NCBI GenBank assembly: GCA_963763755.1
Contig: CAVXQE010000004.1
Location: 62,001-126,000 of the forward strand
Direction: 5' to 3'
Source of the DNA: Gaiellasilicea sp963763755
Lineage (GTDB): Bacteria > Actinomycetota > Thermoleophilia > Gaiellales > Gaiellaceae
DNA length: 64,000 bases
Part shown: in pieces, positions 15,659 through 24,599 of the stretch
How the letters are laid out: every line of letters begins with the position of its first letter
Numbering within the stretch: the first letter of the stretch is position 1
Program-made: the position numbers and the translations under genes
Notes under the pieces: generated by a model
Database searches by the model: none
What the model was told of the DNA's origin: nothing
Seen by the model: only the letters and a program-made list of their open reading frames with translations

Positions 15659-17325
15659 CGAGCGCACCGGAAGCGGCCCCCGGCGGGACGCCGATGATGC
15701 AGCGCATCCTGGGCGCGATCGAGCGCGGCGGGAACAAGATGCCGAACCCCGCCATCCTGTTCGTCTGGCTGTGCGTGATCGTGATCGTCCTCTCCGCCCT
15801 GCTTGCCTGGGCAGACATCAAGGTCACCTACCAGGTCGTCGAGCCTCCGCCGATCACCGTCGAGGAGACGGTTCAGGGCGGTTCCACGCAACCTTCCGGC
15901 GGCCTGCCGGACGCGTCCGTCCAGGAAGGCGAGTACACGGTCAAAGAGGAAACGGCGGCAATCCAGAGCCTGCTGTCCGCGGACGGAATCCGCTTCCTCT
16001 TCACGTCTTTCGTCGCCAACTTCCGCAACTTCGCGGCGGTCGCGATCATCCTCGTCGTGATGCTCGGCGTCGGCCTGGCCGAGGCAGCCGGCCTGATCGG
16101 GGCGCTGATCCGGAAGCTCGTGAAGGTCTCGTCGGAAGCGATGCTGACGCCGATCCTCGTCTTCATCGGCGTCCTCTCGAGCATTGCCTCGGATGCGGGG
16201 TACCTCGTGCTGATACCCCTAGGTGCGGCTGCGTTCAAGAGCGTGGGACGGAACCCGTTGGCCGGGATGGCGGCTGCATTCGCCGGTGTGGCGGCCGGCT
16301 TCGGTGTCAACTTCCTGATCACGCCGCTCGACGGCGTCCTGACCGAGATCACGAACGACGCGAGCGCGCTCGTCGACCCTGAGCGGTCGATCGACCTCGC
16401 GGCAAACCTCTACTTCGGGATCGCCTCGACGATCCTGGTCACCATCGTCCTGACGCTCGTCTCCGTGTACATCGTCGAGCGAAGCCTCGGCACGCATGAC
16501 CCCGCGCTCGAGAGCGACGACGAGTCGCTCGACGCCGACAAGGGCCCCGAGGTCTCGCCCGAGGCGGAGGCGAAGGGTCTCCGTTACGCGCTGATCGCGA
16601 CCACCGCCGTGGTGGTCGCGATCGGCCTGCTCACCGTGTTCCCCGACGCACCGCTGCGCGACCCGATCACCGGCGACATCATCGGCGACTCGCCGTTCAT
16701 GGACAGCCTGATCCTGATCATCACGATCATCTTCTTCGCCGCCGGGCTGGCCTACGGGCGCGGAGCGGGAACGATCCGGACGAGCGACGAGGTGCTGGCG
16801 TCGATAACCAAGTCGTGGGCGGGCCTGGCGAGCCTGCTGTTTCTGTTCCTGCTGATTGCGCAGTTCATCGCGTACTTCAACTTTTCGAACATGGCGCAGG
16901 TCGCGGCCGTCAAGCTCGGTGACTGGCTCGAGGAGGCCAACATCGGGGTGGTCTGGCTGCTGATCGGCTTCGTGCTCGTGACGATGCTCGTCGACCTGAT
17001 CATGCCGGCGGCGATCGCGAAGTGGGCGATCCTCGCTCCGATCTTCATCCCGCTCTTCCTGCGCCTCGACGTCGCACCGCAGACGGTGCTCGCCGCCTAC
17101 CGCGTCGGCGATTCGCCTTTGAACGTGGTGACGCCGCTGATGGCCTACTTCCCGCTGATCATCATCTTCGCGCAGCGCTACCGGCGGGACGCGGGCATCG
17201 GCACCGTCGTCGCGATGATGCTGCCGTACGTCCTCGTGCTGTCGATCGTCTGGACCCTGTTCTTCGTCGCCTGGTACCTCATCGGGATCCCACTCGGACC
17301 GGGCTCGCCTGTCCATCTCGACTAG
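15655..17325 (+). CDS. AbgT family transporter
   Basis: A 556-residue inner-membrane transporter of the AbgT family (importers of p-aminobenzoyl-glutamate, or exporters of sulfonamide-type antimetabolites in MtrF-like members). Helix 1 begins NKMPNPAILFVWLCVIVIV; a periplasmic loop (about residues 60-100) is unusually acidic and Pro-rich; family blocks include FLFTSFVANFRNFAAVA, GYLVLIPLGAAAFKSVGRNP, GFGVNFLITPLDGVL and, near the end, YRVGDSPLNVVTPLMAYFPL. The GTG start overlaps the M20 peptidase stop, so transport and hydrolysis are probably coupled. Confidence 0.88.
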   Translation: MTSAPEAAPGGTPMMQRILGAIERGGNKMPNPAILFVWLCVIVIVLSALLAWADIKVTYQVVEPPPITVEETVQGGSTQPSGGLPDASVQEGEYTVKEETAAIQSLLSADGIRFLFTSFVANFRNFAAVAIILVVMLGVGLAEAAGLIGALIRKLVKVSSEAMLTPILVFIGVLSSIASDAGYLVLIPLGAAAFKSVGRNPLAGMAAAFAGVAAGFGVNFLITPLDGVLTEITNDASALVDPERSIDLAANLYFGIASTILVTIVLTLVSVYIVERSLGTHDPALESDDESLDADKGPEVSPEAEAKGLRYALIATTAVVVAIGLLTVFPDAPLRDPITGDIIGDSPFMDSLILIITIIFFAAGLAYGRGAGTIRTSDEVLASITKSWAGLASLLFLFLLIAQFIAYFNFSNMAQVAAVKLGDWLEEANIGVVWLLIGFVLVTMLVDLIMPAAIAKWAILAPIFIPLFLRLDVAPQTVLAAYRVGDSPLNVVTPLMAYFPLIIIFAQRYRRDAGIGTVVAMMLPYVLVLSIVWTLFFVAWYLIGIPLGPGSPVHLD

Positions 17326-17367
17326 TAGGCCGCCCCCACGCCAACGATCCGGGGCTGATTCCGTTCC

Positions 17368-18930
17368 GTGAGCGACTCGACGATCACCTTCCTGATCCTG
17401 GCGGCCGTGGTGGTCGTGTTCGTGTGGGACCAGCTTCCGGTCGGGGTCGTGGCATTCGGGGTCGCGCTCTCGCTCTGGGCAACGGGAGTCCTCGACCTCG
17501 AACAGGCGCTCGCCGGCTTCGGCGACCCGACGGTGATCTTCATCGCGTCGCTGTTCGTCGTCAGCGAAGGACTCGACTCGACGGGCGTCACCGCCTGGGC
17601 CGGGCAGGAGCTGATCGCACGCGCGGGAGAGAGCCGTACGCGACTGATAGTCCTGATGATGCTGCTCGTGGCCGTGGTCACAGCGCTGATCAGCGTGAAC
17701 GGCGCCGTCGCCGCCCTTCTGCCCGTCGTCGCCGTGATGGCCGTCCGCCTCCACATGTCGCCGTCCCAGATCCTGATGCCGCTCGCGTTCGGAGCTCATG
17801 CCGGGTCGCTGCTCGCCCTCACCGGGTCGCCGGTCAACGTCATCGTCTCCGGGTATGCGGATGACGCGGGGGTGGGCGGGTTCGGGTTCTTCGAGTTCGC
17901 GCTCGTCGGCATTCCGCTGCTCGCCGGGACGATTGCGATCGTCGTCTTCTTCGGCGAACGGCTGCTGCCGACCCGAAAGCCTCGCGCTATGAAGCGGGAC
18001 TTCGGCGACTTCGCCCGGACGCTCGTCGATCAGTACGCGCTGGACGACGACCCCGACACGCTCGTCAGCCGGCAGTCGGGTGTGGCGGAGGTGGTCGTCC
18101 CGCCGCGGTCCCTCCTGATCGGCGAAACCGTGTTCCCCGGGATGGTGACGGAGAGCGGCGATCTCGTCGTGCTCGCGGTGCAGCGCAAGGGCGAGGAACG
18201 GTCCGGCGACACGGAACTCGCTGTCGGCGACACGCTGCTCCTGCAGGGCTCCTGGGGAGCGCTCGAGTACCACCTCGACGACCCGGACGTGCTCGTGGTC
18301 GACGACCCTGCGCTCGTGCGACGGCAGGCGGTCCCGCTCGGGCCGGGCGCGAAGCAGACGCTTGTGATCCTCGCCGGGATGGTGATCCTGCTCGCCACGG
18401 GCGCGGTGCCGCCGGCGGTGGCCGGGCTGCTCGCCGCCGGTGCAATCGTCCTCACGGGGGTGCTCACCGTCGATGAGGCATATCGCGGGATCGCCTGGAC
18501 GACCGTCATCCTCGTCGGCGGGATGATCCCGCTCTCGACCGCGATGGTTCAGACGGGCGCCGCCAACACGCTCGCGGAAGGACTGGTGGACGTGGTCGGC
18601 GACTCAGGTCCGCATGCCCTCCTCCTCGGGCTCGTCCTGCTCACACTCGCCCTCGGCCAGCTGATCAGCAACATGGCGACGGCGCTGATCGTGATCCCGA
18701 TCGCGGTGTCGGCCGCGTCCGAGCTGGACGTCTCTGCCAAGCCGGTCCTGATGGCGGTGTGTGTCGCGTCGTCCGCCGCGTTTCTGACGCCGGTCGCAAC
18801 GCCCGCGAATCTGATGGTCATGGGGCCCGGCGGCTACCGGTTCGGGGATTACTGGAAGCTCGGGCTGCCGTTGCTGATCCTGTTCGCGGCCGTCGCCGTG
18901 CTGCTCGTCCCGGTGATCTGGTCGTTCTGA
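17368..18930 (+). CDS. SLC13/DASS family transporter with TrkA-C domain
   Basis: A 520-residue membrane transporter of the SLC13 (divalent anion:Na+ symporter) family. The N-terminal half has about six helices with the LVVSEGLDSTGVTAW and SVNGAVAALLPVVAVMA blocks and the anion-site hairpin HAGSLLALTGSPVNVIVS. A cytoplasmic TrkA-C/RCK domain follows at about residues 205-300 (GVAEVVVPPRSLLIGETVF, then GDTLLLQGSW). The second half repeats the fold and ends with the second site loop FLTPVATPANLMVMGPGGY. Substrates of such proteins include sulfate, dicarboxylates and phosphate; RCK-containing members are often sulfate transporters. It begins with GTG 42 bp after the AbgT gene, probably in the same operon. 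Confidence 0.85.
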   Translation: MSDSTITFLILAAVVVVFVWDQLPVGVVAFGVALSLWATGVLDLEQALAGFGDPTVIFIASLFVVSEGLDSTGVTAWAGQELIARAGESRTRLIVLMMLLVAVVTALISVNGAVAALLPVVAVMAVRLHMSPSQILMPLAFGAHAGSLLALTGSPVNVIVSGYADDAGVGGFGFFEFALVGIPLLAGTIAIVVFFGERLLPTRKPRAMKRDFGDFARTLVDQYALDDDPDTLVSRQSGVAEVVVPPRSLLIGETVFPGMVTESGDLVVLAVQRKGEERSGDTELAVGDTLLLQGSWGALEYHLDDPDVLVVDDPALVRRQAVPLGPGAKQTLVILAGMVILLATGAVPPAVAGLLAAGAIVLTGVLTVDEAYRGIAWTTVILVGGMIPLSTAMVQTGAANTLAEGLVDVVGDSGPHALLLGLVLLTLALGQLISNMATALIVIPIAVSAASELDVSAKPVLMAVCVASSAAFLTPVATPANLMVMGPGGYRFGDYWKLGLPLLILFAAVAVLLVPVIWSF

Positions 18931-18934
18931 CCGG

Positions 18935-19261
18935 TTACACGGCCTGCTGATCCGGAACCGGGGCTGCGGCTTCAGTGGGGGCCTCGACACGGGGCCCACC
19001 CATGACGTAGAAGCGACCGTCGACGCAATAGCGGATCGCCAGCAGCTCCAGCTCGGCGATGGCGTCTCCCACCGCGCGCAGAAGTACGGCGAGATCGGAG
19101 TCGTCGACTTTGACCGTGGCCCCGACGAGCCAGACGTCGACATCGAGCATCTTCCACCCGGGCCAGCGGGGCCGGATGCGTGCGCAGAACTGCTCGACAT
19201 CGACGTACGCCGGGATCTCGAAGAAGATCATCTCGCTCGTCTCGGCCGTCACGGGTTCCAC
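18935..19261 (-). CDS. Hypothetical protein (108 aa)
   Basis: A small soluble protein starting GTG at 19261. The visible pattern alternates strand and helix: IFFEIPAYVDVEQFCARI, a Trp-rich turn (RPRWPGWKM), then VDVWLVGATVKVDDSDLAVL and a helical LLRAVGDAIAELELLA, ending in a Pro/Ala-rich tail. I do not recognise the family; the mixed alpha/beta pattern could be a small ligand-binding or ACT-like fold. It lies convergent with the SLC13 gene (four bases between stops) and downstream of the PAS-LuxR gene at 19333 on the same strand. Confidence 0.55.
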   Translation of the reverse strand: MEPVTAETSEMIFFEIPAYVDVEQFCARIRPRWPGWKMLDVDVWLVGATVKVDDSDLAVLLRAVGDAIAELELLAIRYCVDGRFYVMGGPRVEAPTEAAAPVPDQQAV

Positions 19262-19332
19262 ATCGACAGGGTGGCCGAAAGGAACCTCGGCTCGGTTGAC
19301 GCGGTTGTGTCAATTCCGACTGTGGCGCCGAA

Positions 19333-19947
19333 TCAGCTCGTGGCGAGCCGCTCGCCGCGAGCGACCGCCACCGCTTCGAGCCGTGAGCTCGCGCCGACGG
19401 CGCGGAGGAGGTGGCGAATGTGATTGCGCACGGTCTCGCGGCTCAGGTGCAGCTCTTCCGCGATCTGATCGGTCGAGCGGCCGCGCTCGAGCAGCTGCAG
19501 AACCTCTGCCTGACGGGGAGTGAGGGACAGCTCCGGGTGCCCCTGCGGTTCTTCCAGCACGTCGGAGACCTGACCGAAGACGCCGACCACGCGGCCGCCA
19601 CGCCTGAGTGGGACGGAGCTGATCTCGACCCCGACGCGAGCGCCCGAGCTGTCGACGAGCACCACTGCCGAGTCTGTGACCGGCGCGGTCCCGAGCAGGT
19701 TGCGCGCAAAGACCTCCCGCGCCCGCCGCGTTTCCTCCGGGGCAACGACAGACGTGAACTGGCGGCCGCTGACGTCGCCGACGATCCGGCGGGCTGCAGT
19801 GTTCATCCAGCGGATGACGCCGGTGTCGTCGATGACGTAGCTCGGGATGTTGATGTGCTCGAGCGCTTCCGAAACGTCGGTGCCCATGGAATTCAAGGCC
19901 GATACGGGCATCCGCTGAGTCTGCCGTTCGCGTGACGCGCCCGTCAA
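19333..19947 (-). CDS. PAS domain LuxR-type transcriptional regulator (second copy)
   Basis: A 204-residue regulator with the same architecture as the protein at 2912-3616. Residues about 30-130 form a PAS domain (INIPSYVIDDTGVIRWMNTA, DVSGRQFTSVVAPEE, VGVEISSVPLRRGGRVVGVF). Residues about 142-200 form the LuxR helix-turn-helix (LTPRQAEVLQLLERGRS, recognition helix SRETVRNHIRHLL). ATG at 19947 is the longest start; internal ATGs at codons 13 and 21 are possible and closer to the conserved region. No phased TTCACCC operator is found in its upstream region, unlike the first copy. Confidence 0.85.
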   Translation of the reverse strand: MTGASRERQTQRMPVSALNSMGTDVSEALEHINIPSYVIDDTGVIRWMNTAARRIVGDVSGRQFTSVVAPEETRRAREVFARNLLGTAPVTDSAVVLVDSSGARVGVEISSVPLRRGGRVVGVFGQVSDVLEEPQGHPELSLTPRQAEVLQLLERGRSTDQIAEELHLSRETVRNHIRHLLRAVGASSRLEAVAVARGERLATS

Positions 19948-20032
19948 GCCTTCAGGCGGTTGGGTTGGATCTGTTCGCGTCCGAGCCGGAGCCGTAGCCC
20001 GGCCCGGCGACGGCCGTGGAACAATCGCGGAC

Positions 20033-21960
20033 GTGCCCGCACGCTCGCGCCCCCTGCTCTACGTCCTCGTTGCCGCGCTCGCGCTCGTCGCGGTGCCGTC
20101 CGCGGCGGCCGACCTCGCGGACGAGACGGCGCTCGCGGAGCGCTACGCCCCGGTCGTGCGGCTGGTCGCGCAGGCCCAGGACTGCGGGTACGGCGAGTCG
20201 TACGAGCCGATCAACGTCGACCTTCTCTTCGACGAGCAGACCGTTGCTCTCCGTGGCCCGTGGGGACCTGGAGACCTGATCAAGGTCGGCCCCTCGGCGA
20301 AGGATCTGTCCAGCAACCTCTACGAGTACCACCTGGACTTCCCCGGGAGCGCCCTCGATCCGGGGTGCGACTACGAGCGGTGGGCGGACCGCATCACCGA
20401 GGGCAAGGCGCCGGCCGTCTATGCGCACGTGGCCACCGACGCGGACTTCCCGGGCCAGCTCGCGCTCCAGTTCTGGTTCTACTACGTCTTCAACGACTGG
20501 AACAACACCCACGAAGGCGACTGGGAGAACATCCAGCTCATCTTCGACGCCGCCGACGCCCGCGAGGCGCTCTCCCGCGAACCGGTGTCCGTCGGCTACA
20601 GCCAGCACGAGGGCTCGGAGAAGGCGACGTGGGGCGAGGAGAAGCTCGAGCTCGTCGACGGGACGCATCCGGTCGTGTACCCCGCGGCCGGATCGCATGC
20701 GAACTTCTACGAATCCGCGCTCTTCCTCGGCAGCTCGGCCGAACAGGGCGTCGGCTGCGACGACACGACTGGCCCGAGCTTCGACATCCAGCCGGTCGTG
20801 CGGACGATTCCGAGCGATCCAGGCGAAGCGCGCGACCCTGTTTCCGTGGATCGGGTTCGAGGGACGCTGGGGTGAGTTCCAGAGGGCGTTCTTCAACGGC
20901 CCGACGGGCCCGAACCTCAAGACCTCGTGGACCCAGCCGATCAGCGTGTCGGCGAACTGGCGGGACAAGAGCTACGCGGTTCCGGCAGGCGGCGCCCTCG
21001 GGACGACGACGACCGACTTCTTCTGCAGCGCGATCGGTAGGGGCTCGACCGCTCTGCGGCGGGCTGGTCGACGAGCCGCTTCCCGTTCTGCTGGCCCTCG
21101 GAGCGCTCCTGGTGCTCATTCTGCTTCGGGCTCTCCCGCGCGACGTGGCGGCCGACCGCGCCGCTCCGCCTGGCACGCCGCCGCTCGTGGGGTCAAGTCG
21201 TCACCGCGGCGGCCCGGATGTACGCCGGACACCTGACGCTGTTCCTCGGCATCGGCCTCGTGCTCTTGCCGATCTCGTTGCTCGTGACGCTCTTGCAGGC
21301 GATCGTCATCCACGCGTCGAGCATCGCGGGGATCTCGACCGACGGCGAGAGTGGCGGGGTGCTCGTGTTCCTCGTCTTCGTGATCGGAACCGCCTTGACC
21401 CTGCTCGGCCTGAGCCTGGTCATCGCCGCGAGCGCGCGCGCGATGGTGGAGATCGATCGCGGCAGGCGGATCGGTCCGTTCGGGGCCTACCGGCTGGCGT
21501 TCGACCGCGCGCGGCCGTTGTTCGGCGCAGTCGTGATCATGGTCGCAGCGGTATCGCTCCTCGTGAGCTCCGTGCTGCTCGTCCCGATCGGCATCTGGCT
21601 GGCCGTTCGCTGGTCGCTTGCCATCTTCGCGGTCGAGTTCGAGGGTTGCTCCGCGCGATCGAGGCGCTGCGGCGGAGCCGCCGTCTCGTCCGCGGGCACT
21701 GGCTGAAGGTCGCATCGCTCACCGTGTTCGGAGCGGCGCTCGCACTCGTCCTCGGTCCGCTCGTCGGCGCCCTGCTGATCCTCCTGACGAACGCCCCGCT
21801 CTCCACGCTCAACCTCGTCGCGGGAGTGGTCAATGCCGTGACGATGCCGTTCGTCGCGCTGACAACTGCGTACGTCTACTTCGACGCCCGCGCGCGCGTC
21901 GAGCTCGAGCCGGCCGAGGAGCCCGATGAGCTTCCGGCGGAGTTCCAGCTCTCGGGCTGA
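20033..21960 (+). CDS. Secreted Vps62-like domain fused to a multi-spanning membrane domain, four frame breaks
   Basis: One roughly 640-residue protein is split over several frames. Residues 1-27 are a signal peptide (LLYVLVAALALVAVPSAAA). The next 270 or so residues resemble the Vps62 (DUF946) fold: RYAPVVRLVAQ, LQFWFYYVFNDWNNTHEGDW, YPAAGSHANFYESALFLG and FPWIGFEGRWGEFQ. A membrane helix follows (LPVLLALGALLVLILLRALP), then RSWGQVVTAAARMYAGHLTL leading to about five more helices that look like a DUF975/YciC-type membrane domain. Breaks near 20830, 21055, 21170 and 21645 each leave homologous reading on both sides. The exported N-domain probably faces outward. Function is unknown; Vps62-like proteins are uncharacterised in bacteria. 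Confidence 0.65.
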
Positions 21961-21996
21961 GGTTGCTCGCGCCGCATCGGTGAGGGCAGGCGCTCG

Positions 21997-22024
21997 TTTC
22001 GGGGGATCAAGTCTTTCGGGGGAT
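21997..22024. repeat. Direct repeat TTTCGGGGGAT, 17-bp period
   Basis: Two perfect 11-bp copies (21997-22007 and 22014-22024) lie 106 bp before the TTG of the small gene at 22130. The spacing of about 1.6 helical turns suggests a binding site for a regulator of the glycosyltransferase operon; no known regulator is recognised. Confidence 0.4.
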
Positions 22025-22129
22025 TAGGCTCGGAGTGGTCCCCTCCGATGCCTCCTGGCAAGTCGTTGTCGAGGATCGCCGCAAGCTCTTCCTCGGACGC
22101 GACGCCGCCGCCAATCAGAAAGGGATGTT

Positions 22130-22330
22130 TTGCACAGCGCCCATCACCGGAGCGTCACCGTTGTCACGGTGTTGACTCTGATTTTCACTCCCATGCTCAA
22201 GCACGGACACCATTGGGTGAACGTCCTGACCGGGACCAAGGTCGAGACGACGATCGTTCAGTGCGATCCCGGCGACCGCTGTCCGGCCCGGAAGCACATC
22301 GTCAAGAAGATCATCCTGCCGAGGCCGTAG
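22130..22330 (+). CDS. Small basic protein upstream of the glycosyltransferase (66 aa)
   Basis: TTG at 22130 opens a 66-residue frame whose TAG is immediately followed by the GTG of the glycosyltransferase gene, so the two would be translated in tandem. The product has a hydrophobic N-terminal stretch (VTVVTVLTLIFTPML) that could be a signal or anchor helix, then a basic segment with two cysteines (VQCDPGDRCPARKHIVKK). I recognise no family. The coupling is the main reason to believe it; the TTG start and short length lower confidence. Confidence 0.5.
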   Translation: MHSAHHRSVTVVTVLTLIFTPMLKHGHHWVNVLTGTKVETTIVQCDPGDRCPARKHIVKKIILPRP

Positions 22331-23458
22331 GTGGCGCACATCAGCTTGATCCTGGCGGTCTGCCTGCTCCTCTTCGACTTCCAGAACCTCCTGTCGTGGT
22401 GGGGTGGCCGCACGATCAAGCCGGGTGCCCGGGAGTCGAACGACTTCACGATCATCGTTCCGCTCTTCGGGCACCCGCGCTACTTCGACCGGCGCGCTCA
22501 ACTGCTCCGCTACCAGGCGAACGTGCTGGTCGCGTTGGAGGTGAGCGTGCCGGTCATGGTCGCCTTCGCCGACGAGCTGGAGCGCGAAGGCTGGCGCGTC
22601 ATCCGCCTCCACGTCGAGGAGCCGAACCCGGCCAAGCTCCTGAAGGCGTCGCTGCCGGAAGTGACGACGACCTACGCCCTGCGACTCGACGCCGATACGT
22701 CGGTAAGCGGGGACATTGCCCGCGCCGTCGCGGCCGTGCACGCAGCGGGAGCGGAGGTCTGCTCGATCAAGTGCGCCGTCGCGAACCGCACCAACGTCGT
22801 CACGAAGGTTCAGGCGCTCGAATACCAGATGGCGATGCTCGGCCGGCACTTCCGACCCTGGCTCACGTCGGGTGCTTGCTTCCTCGCTCGCACCGACGCT
22901 CTGCGGACGATCATGGCGCACCACTCGCTCTGGACGCCGGGCGAGGACATCGAAACCGGCCGCACCGCTCTCGCGCTCCGGATGCGGATTCACCACCTCG
23001 ACATCGTCGTCGAGACCGACGCGCCCGACACGTGGCGGGCACTGATCAAGCAGCGCCGCCTGTGGTGGGCGGGGACGTTCCGCCACCAATGGATCAACAT
23101 CGATCGCAACCTGCTTCACCTGCCCGTCTTGACCAGCTACTACCTGGCCGTGATCTGGGTCTCGCTCTACTTCAAGTGGTGGACGCTGATCGACCTCCAC
23201 AGCCTGATCTCCACGTTGCCGCTCGTGCTCCTGGCCTACGTCCTCGTCACCGCGATCTCGAACCTCCAGGTGCTCTCGCCCTGGATGCTGGTCTTCCCGT
23301 TCTACTCGCTCGTCCAGATCCTGATCATGCCGCCGCTCGGCGCAGTCCACTACCTCGTCCTCGCGCGTCGCCGCGAGACGCTCGGGCGCTACCGCTTCGG
23401 CTACCGCCGGGGGCCTGCAGCGGAGAGGTCGCTCCAGCCGACGATTCCGGCTGCGTAG
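22331..23458 (+). CDS. Family 2 glycosyltransferase, membrane-bound, processive type
   Basis: A 375-residue membrane glycosyltransferase. A short N-terminal helix is followed by the GT-A domain: FTIIVPLFGHPRYF, the Asp-x-Asp nucleotide-sugar motif in YALRLDADTSV near residue 120, the acceptor/catalytic motif TPGEDIETGRTALAL near 215, and the QRRLWW variant of the Q-x-x-R-W motif near 240. About four C-terminal helices follow, as in cellulose, hyaluronan and NodC-type synthases that extrude a polysaccharide through their own channel. Product unknown. It starts GTG directly after the stop of the 66-aa gene. Confidence 0.85.
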   Translation: MAHISLILAVCLLLFDFQNLLSWWGGRTIKPGARESNDFTIIVPLFGHPRYFDRRAQLLRYQANVLVALEVSVPVMVAFADELEREGWRVIRLHVEEPNPAKLLKASLPEVTTTYALRLDADTSVSGDIARAVAAVHAAGAEVCSIKCAVANRTNVVTKVQALEYQMAMLGRHFRPWLTSGACFLARTDALRTIMAHHSLWTPGEDIETGRTALALRMRIHHLDIVVETDAPDTWRALIKQRRLWWAGTFRHQWINIDRNLLHLPVLTSYYLAVIWVSLYFKWWTLIDLHSLISTLPLVLLAYVLVTAISNLQVLSPWMLVFPFYSLVQILIMPPLGAVHYLVLARRRETLGRYRFGYRRGPAAERSLQPTIPAA

Positions 23459-23482
23459 ACATCGGGGAAACCTTCGAGTACC

Positions 23483-23503
23483 TTTGCAAACGCATTTTGC
23501 AAA
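23483..23503. promoter_or_regulatory. Tandem TTTGCAAA palindromes before the trypsin-like gene
   Basis: Two perfect self-complementary octamers TTTGCAAA (23483-23490 and 23496-23503) are separated by CGCAT. They lie 19 bp before the ATG of the secreted protease gene, in an AT-rich island unusual for this window, and may be an operator overlapping the promoter. Confidence 0.45.
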
Positions 23504-23522
23504 CTACTCAGGGGGAAGAAGA

Positions 23523-24407
23523 ATGCTGAAGCGCTTCGCGCTGCTCGCAGCACTTGCTGCGGCGCTCGTGACCTTCGCCGGCTCGGCGGGAGCGATCACG
23601 GGGAACTACAGCAAGGACTTCAAGAACGATTTCGTCGGCCTGCTCGTCTTCTACACCGCACCAGATGCGAACGGAGACATCTTCAGCCATCGCTGCTCGG
23701 GCAGCCTGCTCTCCGACAGGGTCACCGTCGTCACGGCGGGGCACTGCACCGAGGGCGTCGACTCGGGCCGCGTCTACTTCCAGCAGGCGGCGGCGCCGAA
23801 CTACAGCCCGGCGGCATTCGGAGGGCTCGGCGGCGACGAAGCGACCGGCTATCCGTACACCGGCGGCAACGCTGCCAACCAGCCGTTCTCTCGCACGTTC
23901 AGCGTCGCCGACAACTACGGCTTCCACGACTTCGAGGGGTACCCGAACCACCTCGACGCCGGTGTGGTCGTCCTCGACGCGCCCTACATCACGCCGTCCG
24001 GCACGTACGGCCAGCTGCCCACTGCCGGCGCCGTCGACCGGTACATCGCTGCGACCAAGTCCAAAAAGGACCTGGGGTTCGTCTCGAGCGGCTACGGCCT
24101 CTCGGATCAGGATCCGGTTCCGGTCTCGTTCCGGGAACGGCTGACCGCCTCGGCGTACCTCGTGAACTGGGAGGCGCCGGTCACGACGTACAACCTGAAG
24201 ACGACCGCGAACGCGTCACAGGGGAAGGGTGGCACGTGCAACGGCGATTCCGGCGGCCCGATCTTCTTCGCGGGCACCCGCACGATCGCTGCGGTCACAT
24301 CCTTTGGGATGAACGCGCAATGCAAGGGCCTGGACTTCTCCTACCGGCTCGACCGGCAGCCGGTCCTCGACTGGATCAACGACCCGAACCGCCCGGACGC
24401 CGGCTAG
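23523..24407 (+). CDS. Secreted trypsin-like serine protease
   Basis: A 294-residue exported protease of the S1 family. Residues 1-22 are a signal peptide (LLAALAAALVTFAGSAGA). The catalytic triad is visible: His in TVVTAGHCTEG, Asp in NHLDAGVVVLDAP and Ser in GTCNGDSGGPIFF. A possible disulfide joins the Cys in SHRCSGSLL and the Cys of AGHC, as in trypsins. ATG at 23523 has GGGGGAAG just upstream. Tandem TTTGCAAA palindromes lie at 23483-23503, and a strong terminator follows at 24430. Confidence 0.88.
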   Translation: MLKRFALLAALAAALVTFAGSAGAITGNYSKDFKNDFVGLLVFYTAPDANGDIFSHRCSGSLLSDRVTVVTAGHCTEGVDSGRVYFQQAAAPNYSPAAFGGLGGDEATGYPYTGGNAANQPFSRTFSVADNYGFHDFEGYPNHLDAGVVVLDAPYITPSGTYGQLPTAGAVDRYIAATKSKKDLGFVSSGYGLSDQDPVPVSFRERLTASAYLVNWEAPVTTYNLKTTANASQGKGGTCNGDSGGPIFFAGTRTIAAVTSFGMNAQCKGLDFSYRLDRQPVLDWINDPNRPDAG

Positions 24408-24429
24408 TCCGAGCTCGACCGGTTGTGCG

Positions 24430-24455
24430 CGAGGGCCTGCTCCGGCAGGCCCTCG
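24430..24455 (+). terminator. Hairpin terminator after the protease gene
   Basis: A perfect 10-bp stem (CGAGGGCCTG at 24430-24439 with 24446-24455) closes a 6-nt loop, 23 bp after the protease stop. It is GC-rich and has no U-tract. Confidence 0.7.
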
Positions 24456-24599
24456 GCGTCTCGGCCGCTACGAATGGGCGCCGTTCACCAGGCGCCACGC
24501 ACGGCACGAGCCGGCGGTAACGGCCTAACCTCCCCACTCGTGCCCAACCGAGGGCGGCAGCCGCTGCCCTCGGCCTCGCGTGAAGGAGATCAGGGAGAG

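Noticed and set aside
16219..18273. A 684-residue antisense frame under the AbgT and SLC13 genes
   Set aside because: Composition is Arg/Asp/Glu/His-rich without secondary-structure pattern, typical of antisense frames opposite high-GC membrane genes.
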